Shown: positions 48,662 through 61,300 of the stretch, piece by piece | Position numbering within the stretch: the stretch's first letter is position 1 | How the letters are laid out: each line of letters begins with the position of its first letter | DNA from: Ciona intestinalis | Taxonomy: Eukaryota; Chordata; Ascidiacea; Phlebobranchia; Cionidae | Length of the DNA stretch: 64,000 nt | Reading direction: 5' to 3' | Assembly (NCBI RefSeq): GCF_000224145.3 | Contig: NW_004190452.2 | Location: 1 to 64,000 of the forward strand | Notes under the pieces: model-generated | The model's input: the letters and a program-made list of their open reading frames with translations, nothing else | Databases searched by the model: none | What the model was told of the DNA's origin: nothing | Translations under genes and position numbers: made by a program

Positions 48662-48668
48662 TATATAA
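48662..48668 (+). promoter_or_regulatory. Possible TATA box upstream of Gremlin
   Basis: TATATAA lies about 100 bases before the first ATG. A TSS near 48690 would give a ~70-base leader. A pyrimidine/A-rich tract ending in AACCAG at about 48728 could instead be a 5' UTR or trans-splice acceptor, in which case this motif may be intronic. Confidence 0.25.
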
Positions 48669-48762
48669 TTATGGCTGAATAAAGTTCGTTTCGTTATCGT
48701 AATATTTAATAATCGTATTTTTAACCAGGAAAAATTAACGTGGGCTGGTAAATATACCAAGT

Positions 48763-49563
48763 ATGGGTAAAGCTTATACAAAGGATACTGTGGAAACTAC
48801 ATCGTTAAGTAAAAGTTGTGAGATGTTTAAACCAAAAGTTCAATCATTTCGTTTCAACGTTCGTGTTCTGTTGGTCGGCTTCTTTATTTTTGTACTGATT
48901 GCTTCGATGGTTCAACCAAGTTCGGCCGGGCGCAATCGAGGCAGAAACCCGCGGAGGAAGCAAAATTCCCCGAGCCGTGGCAGCGACGCCACAACCTCCG
49001 CAAGCGAAAGAGGAAATGGGGATGCCAGCCCAACTGAAGGCGCCGAAGCAGCAGGGGAAGCTACACCCCGGTCTTCGCGTCGCTCCAGAAAGCACAAGAA
49101 GAATCATAATATACTAAAAACCAGCGCCAAGGCCAAAACTATTACCGAGCGAAAGTACTTGAAACGAGACTGGTGCAAATCCCAACCTGTGCGCCAATAT
49201 ATCCGCACTGCAGATGGTTGTAAAGGAGAACTAATTAACCAGTTCTGTTACGGGCAATGTAACTCGTTTTATATCCCAAAGGATATCGAAATCGACGAAC
49301 GAGATGGGGAAATCGAAACCGATTATTTCCGATTCTGCGCCTTCTGCAAACCGAAGACCGAGGAATGGATTTCGGTTCGGTTGAGATGTCGAAGAAAAGG
49401 CCGAAAGAAGAGAGGACGGTACGTCATAAAACGTGTGAAGAGAGTGAAGGGGTGCACCTGCATCTCAGTACCTGAGCAACGGATGATGTTAACCGCCGCA
49501 CCAACTGTAATCGGTGAAACGGTCGCCAATACGAACTCAACCTCAGCGTCGGAAAGTCGGTAG
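48763..49563 (+). CDS. GREM: Gremlin, DAN-family BMP antagonist
   Basis: Intronless ORF of 266 residues. The C-terminal half matches Gremlin closely: TERKYLKRDWCKSQP, GCKGELINQFCYGQCNSFYIP, FCAFCKPK, and GCTCISV. Nine cysteines (138, 153, 162, 166, 192, 195, 209, 231, 233) match the cystine-knot spacing of Gremlin, including the unpaired-type ninth. DAN-family proteins bind BMP2/4/7 outside the cell and block receptor access. A hydrophobic stretch at 34-48 with AxA-like end (SSAG, 53-56) is the signal peptide. The ATG at codon 21 (48823) would give a more conventional signal, so the true start is uncertain. Residues 57-135 are a low-complexity Arg/Ser-rich region. RRKGRKKRGRYVIKRVKR (210-227) is strongly basic and fits heparin binding. 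The loop between Cys 166 and 192 is about seven residues longer than I recall for vertebrate Gremlin. No AATAAA is visible within 600 bases downstream. Confidence 0.93.
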   Translation: MGKAYTKDTVETTSLSKSCEMFKPKVQSFRFNVRVLLVGFFIFVLIASMVQPSSAGRNRGRNPRRKQNSPSRGSDATTSASERGNGDASPTEGAEAAGEATPRSSRRSRKHKKNHNILKTSAKAKTITERKYLKRDWCKSQPVRQYIRTADGCKGELINQFCYGQCNSFYIPKDIEIDERDGEIETDYFRFCAFCKPKTEEWISVRLRCRRKGRKKRGRYVIKRVKRVKGCTCISVPEQRMMLTAAPTVIGETVANTNSTSASESR

Positions 49564-52121
49564 CCCAGCAAACAACAAAGGACGTTATAGGTCTGTTACG
49601 TCTGGCTCCACCTGGGGATCTTCGAGGCCGCAGTGTCGCGCGATGTGGTGATCAAATGCGGCGAACGAAAAAGCGAATAACTGGAATCGCTATTCGAAAC
49701 AAACCCGCTTCTGTTCTTTATTTCGTTTCATTTATTTAAGCGTTATTTTTTTCATGTGTGATTTTATCACTTTGGTTCATATTCGTGTAAATTATCCGCT
49801 AAGTTCCCATGGTAAACTATCAAGTGTTTCACTTGAATGTCACCGATATGTATTTCCTTTTTTCTAAAACGTAGCTTAGCTGTAGCATTTAACGGGGTCT
49901 CTATTTATTTGTCAACTCCACGGTTGAGTGCGCATGACTGCCACACTGACAACAAATCCCTGAAACCTCAGATTGGAAACTTTTGGCACGAATTCAAGCA
50001 ACAGTCTCATAAAATCGCTTAGTGGCGAAATAGTTTCGTTGGATTTACAGCAAACTCCCCGAGTTCCCACGGCTCTTCCCAGCACTTATGCCGTCAAGAG
50101 CGTTCACTCTGTCACCGAGTTTCACATGGAAACAATCCGAGTCAAAACAATTAACGAAAATGTTCTTTTTTATCGTCATGTAAAACCGCTACTCACAAGC
50201 GAGTAGTTTTTTAAATCTTATCTTTCTTTGTTTTTACTTTTGAAAAAGTTGTTGCGCCAAAATGTTAATAGAAATGAAACACGGAAAGTTGACTTTGTAC
50301 TGACTGACAAGCCTAACTAACCAGCTGTAGGATATTAGATGCTGCCATTTTGAACGTCGTGGTTTTATGCAAGACATATTATGGTTGTTCTATTGCAGTG
50401 GTCACTAATAAGTTCAATTATGAGCGGTCCAGAAAATACAATTACCCACAAAGTTACATATGTGGTAACTCGTAAGCGTGCACAAGGAACAGAACACCCT
50501 TGGTATAATGACTGTCGTTACCCCACCATGCGAGAATAAATAAGTTACATTCAGTTATATTTATGAATCAAATTTTAACGCGTATATATTTATTTTATAA
50601 TATACTTAAATACTGCAAGGTGTCCCGTGTGTATGGCAATGCAATTTAAAAATACAAATAAAAAGAAAAACAGTAAAAGTCGTGACCCAGAGTAGGAAAC
50701 ACATGTTAACGCACCCGCACAAGTAAAATAATATTTCATTGTTTTATAAATGAACAAAATGATTCTTTCAGTTCTAGCATCACTGATCTGGCAGTTGACC
50801 AGCGAGGCGTTTTTTCTGCGTTTAAAATAGAACATTTTACTTAATATTTATGGTATATTAGGTTGGGGTAAAAAGGTTCATTTTATTTCCTGTATCGTCC
50901 CATTTAGTAGCCAAAAAAAATATTCAAAGAAATATAAAACCGTATCCCCACAACTCCCATAGACCGTTGTTAACTGTTTAAAACACGATCGGGATATTTG
51001 GATATTATGTGCTAAAGATGTCCCTTCCACAGCACTATAATAGTTGAAACGATCTCTCCCCGGTTTAGAATTCTACCATTTATGTTCCCACGCCCATCAT
51101 TGGAAGTAACCGCATATAAAGGACACTTAAACACAAAACCAGATCGAACGCTTGAGTTTCAGGTTCATGAACGTTTCCACTGTTTGCGTTTAAACTATAA
51201 GACGACCAGACACATAACAGACACGTGGTTAAATTACACTCCAAACGCGAATTAATACTTTTTATCTAAAGCAGCTTCTGTGAAAATTAGTTTTCGCACC
51301 GACGTTACGTCACGTTTTGGTTGGTCTTTTCGGGGTAAAAACTTCACAATTTTAATCATTTTTCGTGTTTTGTTTTAACATAAACTAGAAGCCAAAAATG
51401 GTTAACAATTTTTGCCAAATAAAACTATTTTAGATGTTTATTATGCAAGCGATAGTGTATAGTTATACAACGAATAACGTTGTTGCAGTTACATTTTAAC
51501 ACGAAAGTTATCGTAAGCTTTTCGCGGTGAAACATTAGATTGGAAACTCGATCTTTCACAAACTAGCGACACGAGCCAGCTATTCAAGCAACTGTCGCCT
51601 TAAAATAACAGAGACGCCAGAAGGAACAGGTTAGTGAGACGAGCTTCGCGATTAACAAAACTTATTGTTTGCCTTAACCAGTCTGTTCCTGTACCACAAC
51701 TTCGTGTGTTGGTTTCTAATGTTTAGTGTTTAGGTAACGAGCGGTAACTTTATATTGTGTTTCATGGCACGAGTAATTAAGAAAGCCATCACACAAGAGC
51801 TTCAAGATTGTACAGAGCTTAATACAAGAGCAAATATATTAGTTTAGTGTCCTGTTGCGGCGCCGTGGTCGGTTATGTAGGTAGACCCGGGTCTATAGTT
51901 ACTTAGCGGCAGTCTGCCGAGCGCTTCACAAAGCGAAGCGTTTATCTATTCGATTTTTGCGGTCGGGGCTTTACACAGTTGGTCAATACGGTTCTTTCGT
52001 TTGATGTTTTAAATAAAAAAACATGAAGGTAAAAAAGTTAAAAAATATTTTAAAAACCGGATTATTTTTTGCTCCTTTAGTTAGTTTGTACTTCATAGCA
52101 ATTTTCATATTAAACGCTAAA
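49564..52121. other. Gremlin 3' flank and intergenic region to the formin gene
   Basis: About 800 bases of unique sequence after Gremlin probably include its 3' UTR. Then follow a SINE (50390-50560, plus), a family B element (50860-51040) and unique AT-rich sequence. No gene is supported. Confidence 0.5.
50860..51040. mobile_element. TIR element (family B), one end decayed
   Basis: Left TATATTAGGTTGGGGTAAAA; core ACCGTATCCCCACAACTCCC and AAACACGATCGGGATATTTG; right end GTCCCTTCCACAGCACTATA. Confidence 0.65.
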
Positions 52122-52127
52122 TTTATT
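52122..52127 (-). terminator. AATAAA polyadenylation signal candidate for the formin gene
   Basis: TTTATT on the plus strand, about 175 bases downstream of the formin stop at 52302 in the minus-strand sense. The region is AT-rich, so support is modest. Confidence 0.35.
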
Positions 52128-52301
52128 ATTAAACAAAACGACCAATATAGTTTTCCCCTATATGACACCATGTTAACGAAGGGGAGGCCGCTTGTTTACG
52201 ATATCGTTGTGTAAACAACCCTTTGCATGAAACATGGGTGTAATCAAGTATACAAGAGGATATGGCGGTTTGTTGCTTTGATGTGACCGTGTAGATATAA
52301 C

Positions 52302-55300
52302 TTACCAAGCATCGCTTGCGGGTTCTTGTTCGTACGACCTGTACTGAACGTAGTTCGTCAACTTTTGTGGCGGCTTCGCTTTTTCTACAAAGGAATTAAA
52401 AGATAAAAATACCATTCAAATAAAGTTAAACATTCCGTTTCGAAAAAAGCTAAAAATCTTCAGCAAAAATAACTGTTTTAAATAAAAAGTTAAAAATTCT
52501 GTGGTATTGACATACACTTGTTTCAAACCAAGCTATAACGGCATTTAAAATAAAACAATTTACTTTTTATATTTATGGTAAACTAGTAGGTTGGGGTAAG
52601 ACGGTACGTGTTTTTATTCTACTTTATCGTCCCATTTTGTAGTAGGGTAAAATAGATACTGTTAGCGCCCAAATCCCATAATAGCTGATCGAATTTGAAC
52701 AATTAACAACGTTCTTTCACATTTGTAAGGATACGGTTATATCATTCTGTAAAAATTCTTTTTTTACGACTAAATGTCGATAAAAGAAAAAAAAAGAGAA
52801 TGAAAACATAAACCATCTTACCCTACTATACGCAACTTTCAAAACATTTCAATATATATATTAGAATGTTATATATATATATATATTTATACATAACTTT
52901 TTATACACTTTTCAAAAATTAGAATACACTCAACTGTTTTTTCACTTCAGCTCGTATTTGTACCGGCCAAACCTCGCTGAAGTAAACCGAGAATGGAATC
53001 CACATGTCGAAGAAATCTTTCGGTTGTTTGATTTTGCTTTTCCCGCAACCACAGTTGAAGTAATGCAGCATGGATTCGAAACTAAAGGGAAATAATCAGT
53101 TAATATTTGTTCGTAAATATTCATGTCTTTACAAATATAAACGTTTTACGAAACTTTTCTTATAAAAACACAACTGTTTTATTAAATGCACCTCGATACA
53201 AGTTAAGTTACTGTATTGCAGGTTCGGCAGCCATGCTTTTATTTGACATTTTTCCTCGAATAGATTTCTCCCACAGCGTGTTTTAACGACTGTCGTTTTG
53301 CTGTTAATTCCCGTTTTCTCGTTGTTTTAATAATCTGATTTTCGCTATCGTATTCGAAGAGATATATACAACTTATATGCTATGCGTGGAGTTTGGCGTA
53401 ACTTTGTGTAGATCTGCATTTTAACTTTGAATAAACGCCGTGTTCTTGGATACTTAATTTTAATTAGTCTTAGCTACCGTATTCTGTACGTTATAAAACG
53501 TATGTTGTATCAGTAGTTGAAAGCGTGTACGTGTGTGTCCACCACACAAGCCGCGTGGTTATACTTACTTTGCTATACGAGATAGTGGGGGAATCATCCC
53601 TATGCCATATCAACCAACTGAAACAAGCTTTAATGACAAGGGAAGGTTGATGTAAAGGACGATAAGACAAGATTCGATGAGGGAGTGTCTGTTTACCTAT
53701 AACGCTGGGTAACCAGTGCCTGACGCCACACCAATCCTACTTAAACGCCAATTTGCTCAATCCATGCGGCTTAGCCTAGCCAACTGACGCTACCGTCCAA
53801 TTAGCTGACCACCGATGTAGGGCCATTGTCTAGCAGGAATATCAAACTTACGATCTGCAGTAAGTTTTATATACGCTGGTAATAAACGGGAATATCAAAA
53901 CCATGGCCTCGAACGTGGTATGTGTTTAATACCATGCACGCTTCCTAACATGGTAATTTGGGAGGCGATAAAATAGTAAAGCTAAGTGCTCATGTAGTGT
54001 AGTGCGGGTTAATGATATCGGATGTAGGTTTTATATGCACGCGGTTATTATTATGCCACACTATTGTACAGATGGCTACTAATATGCTTTATACATATCC
54101 CAACTAGCATGTTAAACAGCGTGCATGCGACATTATATACGTCCCAGAATTGAAGCCATATTTTATGCGGGGAATAAATAGCGTTCGCTGAGGCGCCATG
54201 TTCGTGAAATATGATGAGGAAATATGGCAAATAAGAAGACGTTTGAGGATTGTTATTGTAACTAGACGGGCAAGGCGACGGGGCTGTAGCGGGCGCCATT
54301 GGTTCTGGTAAGGTCGCCTGTTCATGTATAGACCGGCGCCATAGTTAGCACACGAAAGCTTCTTAACTGACCTTGCAGAAGCGAAGGATTTAATCGAACA
54401 CTGACCGACTGCCAAACTTCGTATGGTGGACAAGGAACTGTTTTAACTTCGATATTGCGGATTTGTAAAGCTTGTTTACTTAACTTAAAATACGGCGTAC
54501 AAAACGTTATTTTTAACTTAAAATATCGCTTACGAAAACGTGTTGTTTAAAAAGATTAAACTGCTGCTTAAGGACTTGTACTTTTTACCATAATATTGTA
54601 CATACGTAAAGGGGTTAGTACTAAACACAACATACACAAGCAATAATAATGTCCGTAGTTGCATAGGGGGTGTTGTTTAACAATATTACCTGATTTTCGA
54701 ATCCGAGATTTCTTTTTCTTTGTTCGTTATCAAGGCGTACGCTAAAAATAGAAAATAGAAATGAAATAACCGACGCAGTAATACAATCGGTGGAAACGAT
54801 AAAAACTTATATTTGGTTGTATTTGGTGAGGATAATTAAAGTTATAAACTAACCTGAGTCAACAAAATCCGTCATTTTTTCGCGAAATGGTTCCACATAT
54901 TTGTTGTCCTCGTTTTCAACCACCTTTTTTACACGGAGCCGGCAATCTGTGACGTATGAATGGCTTTTGTTACGTCATATGGATCGGAACAAGCGGTGGT
55001 TTAAACAAAAACAGTGGAAGTCTATGGTTTGTTGTGGAGGGAGATAAACATGACCGGATAAGCGGGGGGGATTACAAATTAGGCAACACAACGGCGGTAT
55101 GTCAGATTATAAACCTCAGCCGAGATATGTAACGGCGGGACGACGAGACGACGGGAATGTTTCTCGAGGAAAATGGATCCTATTGTACTTTATGTGGGGC
55201 AGGTAGGGGCGTGCGGTGAATATATAGTAGCTTGGGGTAAGAAGGCCCATGTTTCATTCGCTTTTATCGTTCGGTAAACAAAGAATATTTAAAGAATTTT

Positions 55301-58300
55301 ATAACACTAGCCCCGCGAGTCTATAAAAGCGTTGTTAATTGTTCAAACGATTAGAAAATATGGGATATTATGTGCTAACGGTATCCCATCTTGCCCCACG
55401 GTGTTCTGTTAACTTTGTAGCCATAATTGTTACACGATTAGCTATCCAATGATAGTAGGTAACATGTGGCAGCAGACGCACAGGACGAGACACGGAGTCT
55501 GTCGCCCTTTGTATATTTACCGGCGACGCCAGGAATCGTCCGCGGATGGCCAGACTTTATTGACTGTTCCTCACAATAACATAACTAATCATATAGCTAA
55601 CAAATTATTGCTGGTTTAATATATAAGGCCGAGCGACGGAATTTTGCAAAGCAATTATTTGAATTATTCGCACAGCAAATAGTCATTATGTTGTACGGTT
55701 TATATACACACGACTATTTGAAGTGATGGGTAGAATATTAAACATCGGTTTTAAAGCTTAAACATGACATTTGGAGCGGCGTGTATTAAAATGCATATAG
55801 TAGGGTAGGGAAAGATGGGACACCTTTAGCACATAATATCCAAATATCCTGATCGTGTTTTAAACAATTAACAACGGTCTATGGGAGTCGTGAGGATATA
55901 GTTTTATAATTCTTTGAATGTTGTTTGTTTACTACCAAATGGGACGGGGAAGTAAAACAATAAAGTTGTCCCATCTTCCCCCAACCCTACTATATTAACA
56001 CTTGTTCATAATTATTATACAAGGTTTATTTCCACCTGTTGCTGCCATAATAGACGTTGCAAACGTGTTTATATTTTCGGCAATATTAGTCGTTTAAGAC
56101 AGCATTTAAATACAACTGAAATTTTCATACTTAAAAAAAGTGAAATCTTAATAATTTTTCAAAAAACCTGAAATTGTAATATTTAAATGCGATATTTTAC
56201 CGTTAAGTTTTGTCTTTAGTTTGGTTATTTCGCCACAAATGTCTTCGTATTTAACTTGGGAAGCCCTCATCAATGATAAAGTGTCGGGCACTGGAGCCTT
56301 CCATGTTTCTAAGTCGTTGTCCTGGAATATAACCGTTACTTATTCGCGTGTGGTTGTCGAGTTATAACACAAGTGTTTATTGCGCGCCAAAGGTGGTGGC
56401 TTCGTACACCTCGTGCCTGCTTACAAGTTACCACGTATGTAACTTATTTATCCTCGCATGGCGGGGCAACCACAACCGTTATAACACGAGTGTTCTGTTA
56501 TATATACACCACGTGATTTTTTTCTGCATATATTGTTTCAGAAATGGTAGCAGTGTCAAGCCTCGAACCCAAATACTTTAGTCAGGAGGCAATTACTCGC
56601 TAAATACAACTCATGTGATAATAAATACAAACAGCAGCAACCCAACAACAACATACTTGTTTAAAATGTCGAATATACAACGAGACAATATAGGAAAGTA
56701 ACGTCACCCCACCAACGTTAGACTTGACGTCTTTTAACTTTCCGAGGATTTCGAGATCGAAACCACGTGCTTGTCCACGTGATACGTTACCTGCAATGTG
56801 ATTGGATGAAATATAATCAATGTAACGTATGTAACTTATTTATCCTCGCATGGCGGGGCAACGGCAGTCGTTATAACAGAGGTGTTCTGTTTCATACACC
56901 TCGTGCCCGCTTACAAGTTATCATGTATGTAACTTTGTGGGTGATTGTTTTTTCTGTGATGTGATGAAATAAAATCGAGGGTAAAATAAAACATACTGGT
57001 ATATAATGTCTTTATGACATAATTAATTTATCTCTTCGAATACGATAGCGAAGATCATAATATTTAAACAGTAGAGATAGGGGAATAAGCAGCAAAACAG
57101 ATAACACACCATACAGATAAAAAGCGGGGAAGAGGTCGTCCGTTATAAGCTGTTGCACCCGAGCCTAATACATACTTTAGTTCATTTAGAAGTTTAACTT
57201 GATAATAATTAAACATAAACGGCTCGTTGTTTGTCCGCTAGGTGTAGCGACCACGATTATTTTCTTCAAATTAAATGTAAACGTTTTTAGTAAGCGTTTA
57301 ACGACTGTCGTTTTGTCGCTATATCCGTCTTTTCGTTATTTGCAATTTATTCAAATACCTAAATAAGAGTTATTACTATTATTAATATAAACTCTCAAAA
57401 GAAAAATTATCTGCCTAACTATAATATGATGACAAAAGAAAACAAAATTACGCGTCAGAGTAAATAATATAAGTCTTATAAAAATAAAGCGACAATCGCG
57501 AAAAAGCGAAACGAAACGTCACTCAGTGTAGCAGCAATGCAGATATTCGTCATTGTTATGCAGAAGATTGATAGGAGATGTTTTATTGAAGAGACATTTA
57601 ATATGCGCTAAGGTCGGTTATTCTGTTTAGATAAAAAATATTTTTTTAACGAAAGTAGTATGTGCGTCGCCACCCGTGGTTTGGGAGGTTGTTTACTTTA
57701 TATAAGAATGGTTAAAACTACAGCAGAGTATCGCATTGTGTTTCTAACTATTGATGGGGAACGTTGAATAGATGGCAGGGGAATAGCTATACAACAGGGG
57801 AGGTTATATAGCAGGCGAACGCACGCGATTGGTTTACGTGTCAGTTTAATGGTTTATTTCATGTAAAAGAAAGAGATGTTTGCCCTTTTTATATAAATGA
57901 CTGAATGTAACTTATTTATCCTCGCATGGCAGTGCAACGACAGTCGTTATAACACAGGTGTACTGTTTCATACACCTCGTGCCCGCTTACGAGTTACCTC
58001 GTATGTAACTTTGTGGGTTATTGTTTTATATATGGCTGATAATTTGAAAAAAACAATTAGTAACCCCTGGGTTGGACCAATTGCCGCTAAGTGTCTTGAC
58101 CAAGGACACATACGCCCACATTGGTAGCAGCATCAGGTCTTGAACCCTATACCCCACACTTACGAGGCAACCACTATGGTTCCAGTACAAATCATGTAAT
58201 ATACTTACCCCCATTCAAATAGTTGCCAACACTTAAAATAATACTCAGCAACTTTTTCACGACGTCTCCACGTAATGTCTACATAGAAATCAACAGCTTG

Positions 58301-61300
58301 AATTAACAATATATTTTACAACGTTCTTAATGTGCACGTAGTTGGTTATTATCAATAATTTTACTGCTAAACATTTANNNNNNNNNNNNNNNNNNNNNNN
58401 NNNNNNNNNNNNNNNNNNNNNNNNNNNNNNNNNNNNNNNNNNNNNNNNNNNNNNNNNNNNNNNNNNNNNNNNNNNNNNNNNNNNNNNNNNNNNNNNNNNN
58501 NNATACTTAAAAAAAGTGAAATTTTAATAATTTTTCAAAAAACCTGAAATTGTAATATTTAAATGCGATATTTTACCGTTAAGTTTTGTCTTTAGTTTGG
58601 TTATTTCGCCACAAATGTCTTCGTATTTAACTTGGGAAGCCCTCATCAATGATAAAGTGTCGGGCACTGGAGCCTTCCATGTTTCTAAGTCGTTGTCCTG
58701 GAATATAACCGTTACTTATTCGCGTGTGGTTGTCGAGTTATAACACAAGTGTTTATTGCGCGCCAAAGGTGGTGGCTTCGTACACCTCGTGCCAGCTTAC
58801 AAGTTACCACGTATGTAACTTATTTATCCTCGCATGGCGGGGCAACCACAACCGTTATAACACGAGTGTTCTGTTATATATACACCACGTGATTTTTTTC
58901 TGCATATATTGTTTCAGAAATGGTAGCAGTGTCAAGCCTCGAACCCAAATACTCTAGTCAGGAGGCAATTACTCGCTTATAATACAACTCATGTGATAAT
59001 AAATACAAACAGCAGCAATCCAACAACATACTTGTTTAAAATGTCGAATATACAACGAGACAATATAGGAAAGTAACGTCACCCCACCAACGTTAGACTT
59101 GACGTCTTTTAACTTTCCGAGAATTTCGAGATCGAAACCACGTGCTTGTCCACGTGATACGTTACCTGCAATGTGATTGGATGAAATATAATCAATGTAA
59201 CGTATGTAACTTATTTATCCTCGCATGGCGGTGCAACGACAGTCGTTATGACACGGGTGTTCTGTTTCATACACCTCGTGCCAGCGTACAAGTTATCATG
59301 TATGTAACTTTGTGGCTTTGTGGGTAATTGTTTTTTTCTGTGATGTGATGAAATAAAATCGAGGGTAAAATAAAACATACTGGTATATAATGTCTTCATG
59401 ACATAATTAATTTATCTCTTCGAATACGATAGCGAAGATCATAATATTTAAACAGCGGAGATAGGGGAATTAGCAGCAAAACAGATAACACACCATACAG
59501 ATAAAAAGTGGGGAAGAGGTCGTCCGTTATAAGCAGTTGCACCCGAGCCTAATGCATACTTTAGTTCATTTAGAAGTTTAACTTGATAATAATTAAACAT
59601 AAACGGCTCGTTGGTTGTCCGCTAGGTGTAGCGTCCACGATTATTTTCTTCAAATTAAATGTAAACGTTTTTAGTAAGCGTTTAACGACTGTCGTTTTGT
59701 CGCTACATCCGTCTTTTCGTTATTTGCAATTTATTCAAATACCCAAATAAGAGCTATTACTATTATTATTATTAATATAAACTCTCAAAAGAAAAATTAT
59801 CAGCCTAACTATAATATGATGCCAAAAGAAAACAAAATTACGCGTCAGAGTAAATAATATAAGTCTTATAAAAATAAAGCGACAATCGCGAAAAAGCGAA
59901 ACGAAACGTCACTCAGTGTAGCAGCAATGCAGATATTCGTCATTGTTATGCAGAAGATTGATAGGAGATGTTTTATTGAAGAGACATTTAATATGCGCTA
60001 AGGTCGATTATTCTGTTTAGATAAAAAATATTTTTTTAACGAAAGCAGTATGTGCGTCGCCACCCGTGGTTTGGGAGGTTGTTTACTTTATATAAGAATG
60101 GTTAAAACTACAGCAGAGTATCGTATTGTGTTTCTAACTATTGATGGGGAACGTTGAATAGATGGCAGGGGAATAGCTATACAACAGGGGAGGTTATATA
60201 GCAGGCGAACGCACGCGATTGGTTTACGTGTCAGTTTAATGGTTTATTTCATGTAAAAGAAAGAGATTTTTGCCCTTTTTATATAAATGACTGAATGTAA
60301 CTTATTTATCCTCGCATGGCGGGGCAACGACAGTCGTTATAACACGGGTGTTCTGTTTCATACACCTTGCCCACATTGGTAGCAGCATCAAGTCTTAAAC
60401 CCTGTACCCCACAGTTACGAGGCAACCACTATGGTTCCAGTACAAATCATGTAATATACTTACCCCCGTTCAAATAGTTGCCAACACTTAAAATAATACT
60501 CAGCAACTTTTTCACGACGTCTCCACGTAATGTCTACATAGAAATCAACAGCTTGAATTAACAATCTATTTTACAACGTTCTTAATGTGCACGTAGTTGG
60601 TTATTATCATTAATTTTACTGCTAAACATGTAAAAATGAATAAATGTAACTTGTTTATCCTCGCATGGTGGGGCAACGGCAGTCGTTATAACACGGGTGT
60701 TCTGTTTCATACACCCCGTGCCCGCTTACAAGTTATCACGTATGTAACTTGTTTATCCTCGCATGGCGGGGCAACGGCAGTCGTTATAACACGGGTGTTC
60801 TGTTTCATACACCCCGTGCCCGCTTACAAGTTATCACGTATGTAACTTGTTTATCCTCGCATGGCGGGGCAACGGCAGTCGTTATAACACGGGTGTTCTG
60901 TTTCATACACCCCGTGCCCGCTTACAAGTTATCACGTATGTAACTTGTTTATCCTCGCATGGCGGGGCAACGGCAGTCGTTATAACACGGGTGTTCTGTT
61001 TCATACACCTTCTGTCCACTAAAGGGTGCTGCTGAGCATTTGGTAGCAGCATCCCTAAGCAAGCCATATTCCCTCCTAAACCTTAAAATGTTTTAAAAGA
61101 AAAACCTTTTTTAAACATAGTTTCCATACCTTGCAAACGTCATTAATGAGGGCTATAGTCTGTGTGACGTGGCTGACGTCTTGGTCGAACCTTGACATGA
61201 AGGTGATGCAAAACAAACGGTGGGAAAGGTCGGGTATTTGCCACAGTTTGTATAGAAATCTGTTGAAAGTAAATCGGAGTAATTCATGTTTTAATTCAAA

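Noticed and set aside
48844..49117. ORFs in other frames and strands over Gremlin
   Set aside because: The Gremlin frame has cystine-knot homology; the others are shadows.
60597..61035. Repeated plus-strand ORFs ([16 protein letters not shown]...)
   Set aside because: They are translations of the 98-base SINE tail array and recur wherever the tail occurs; not genes.
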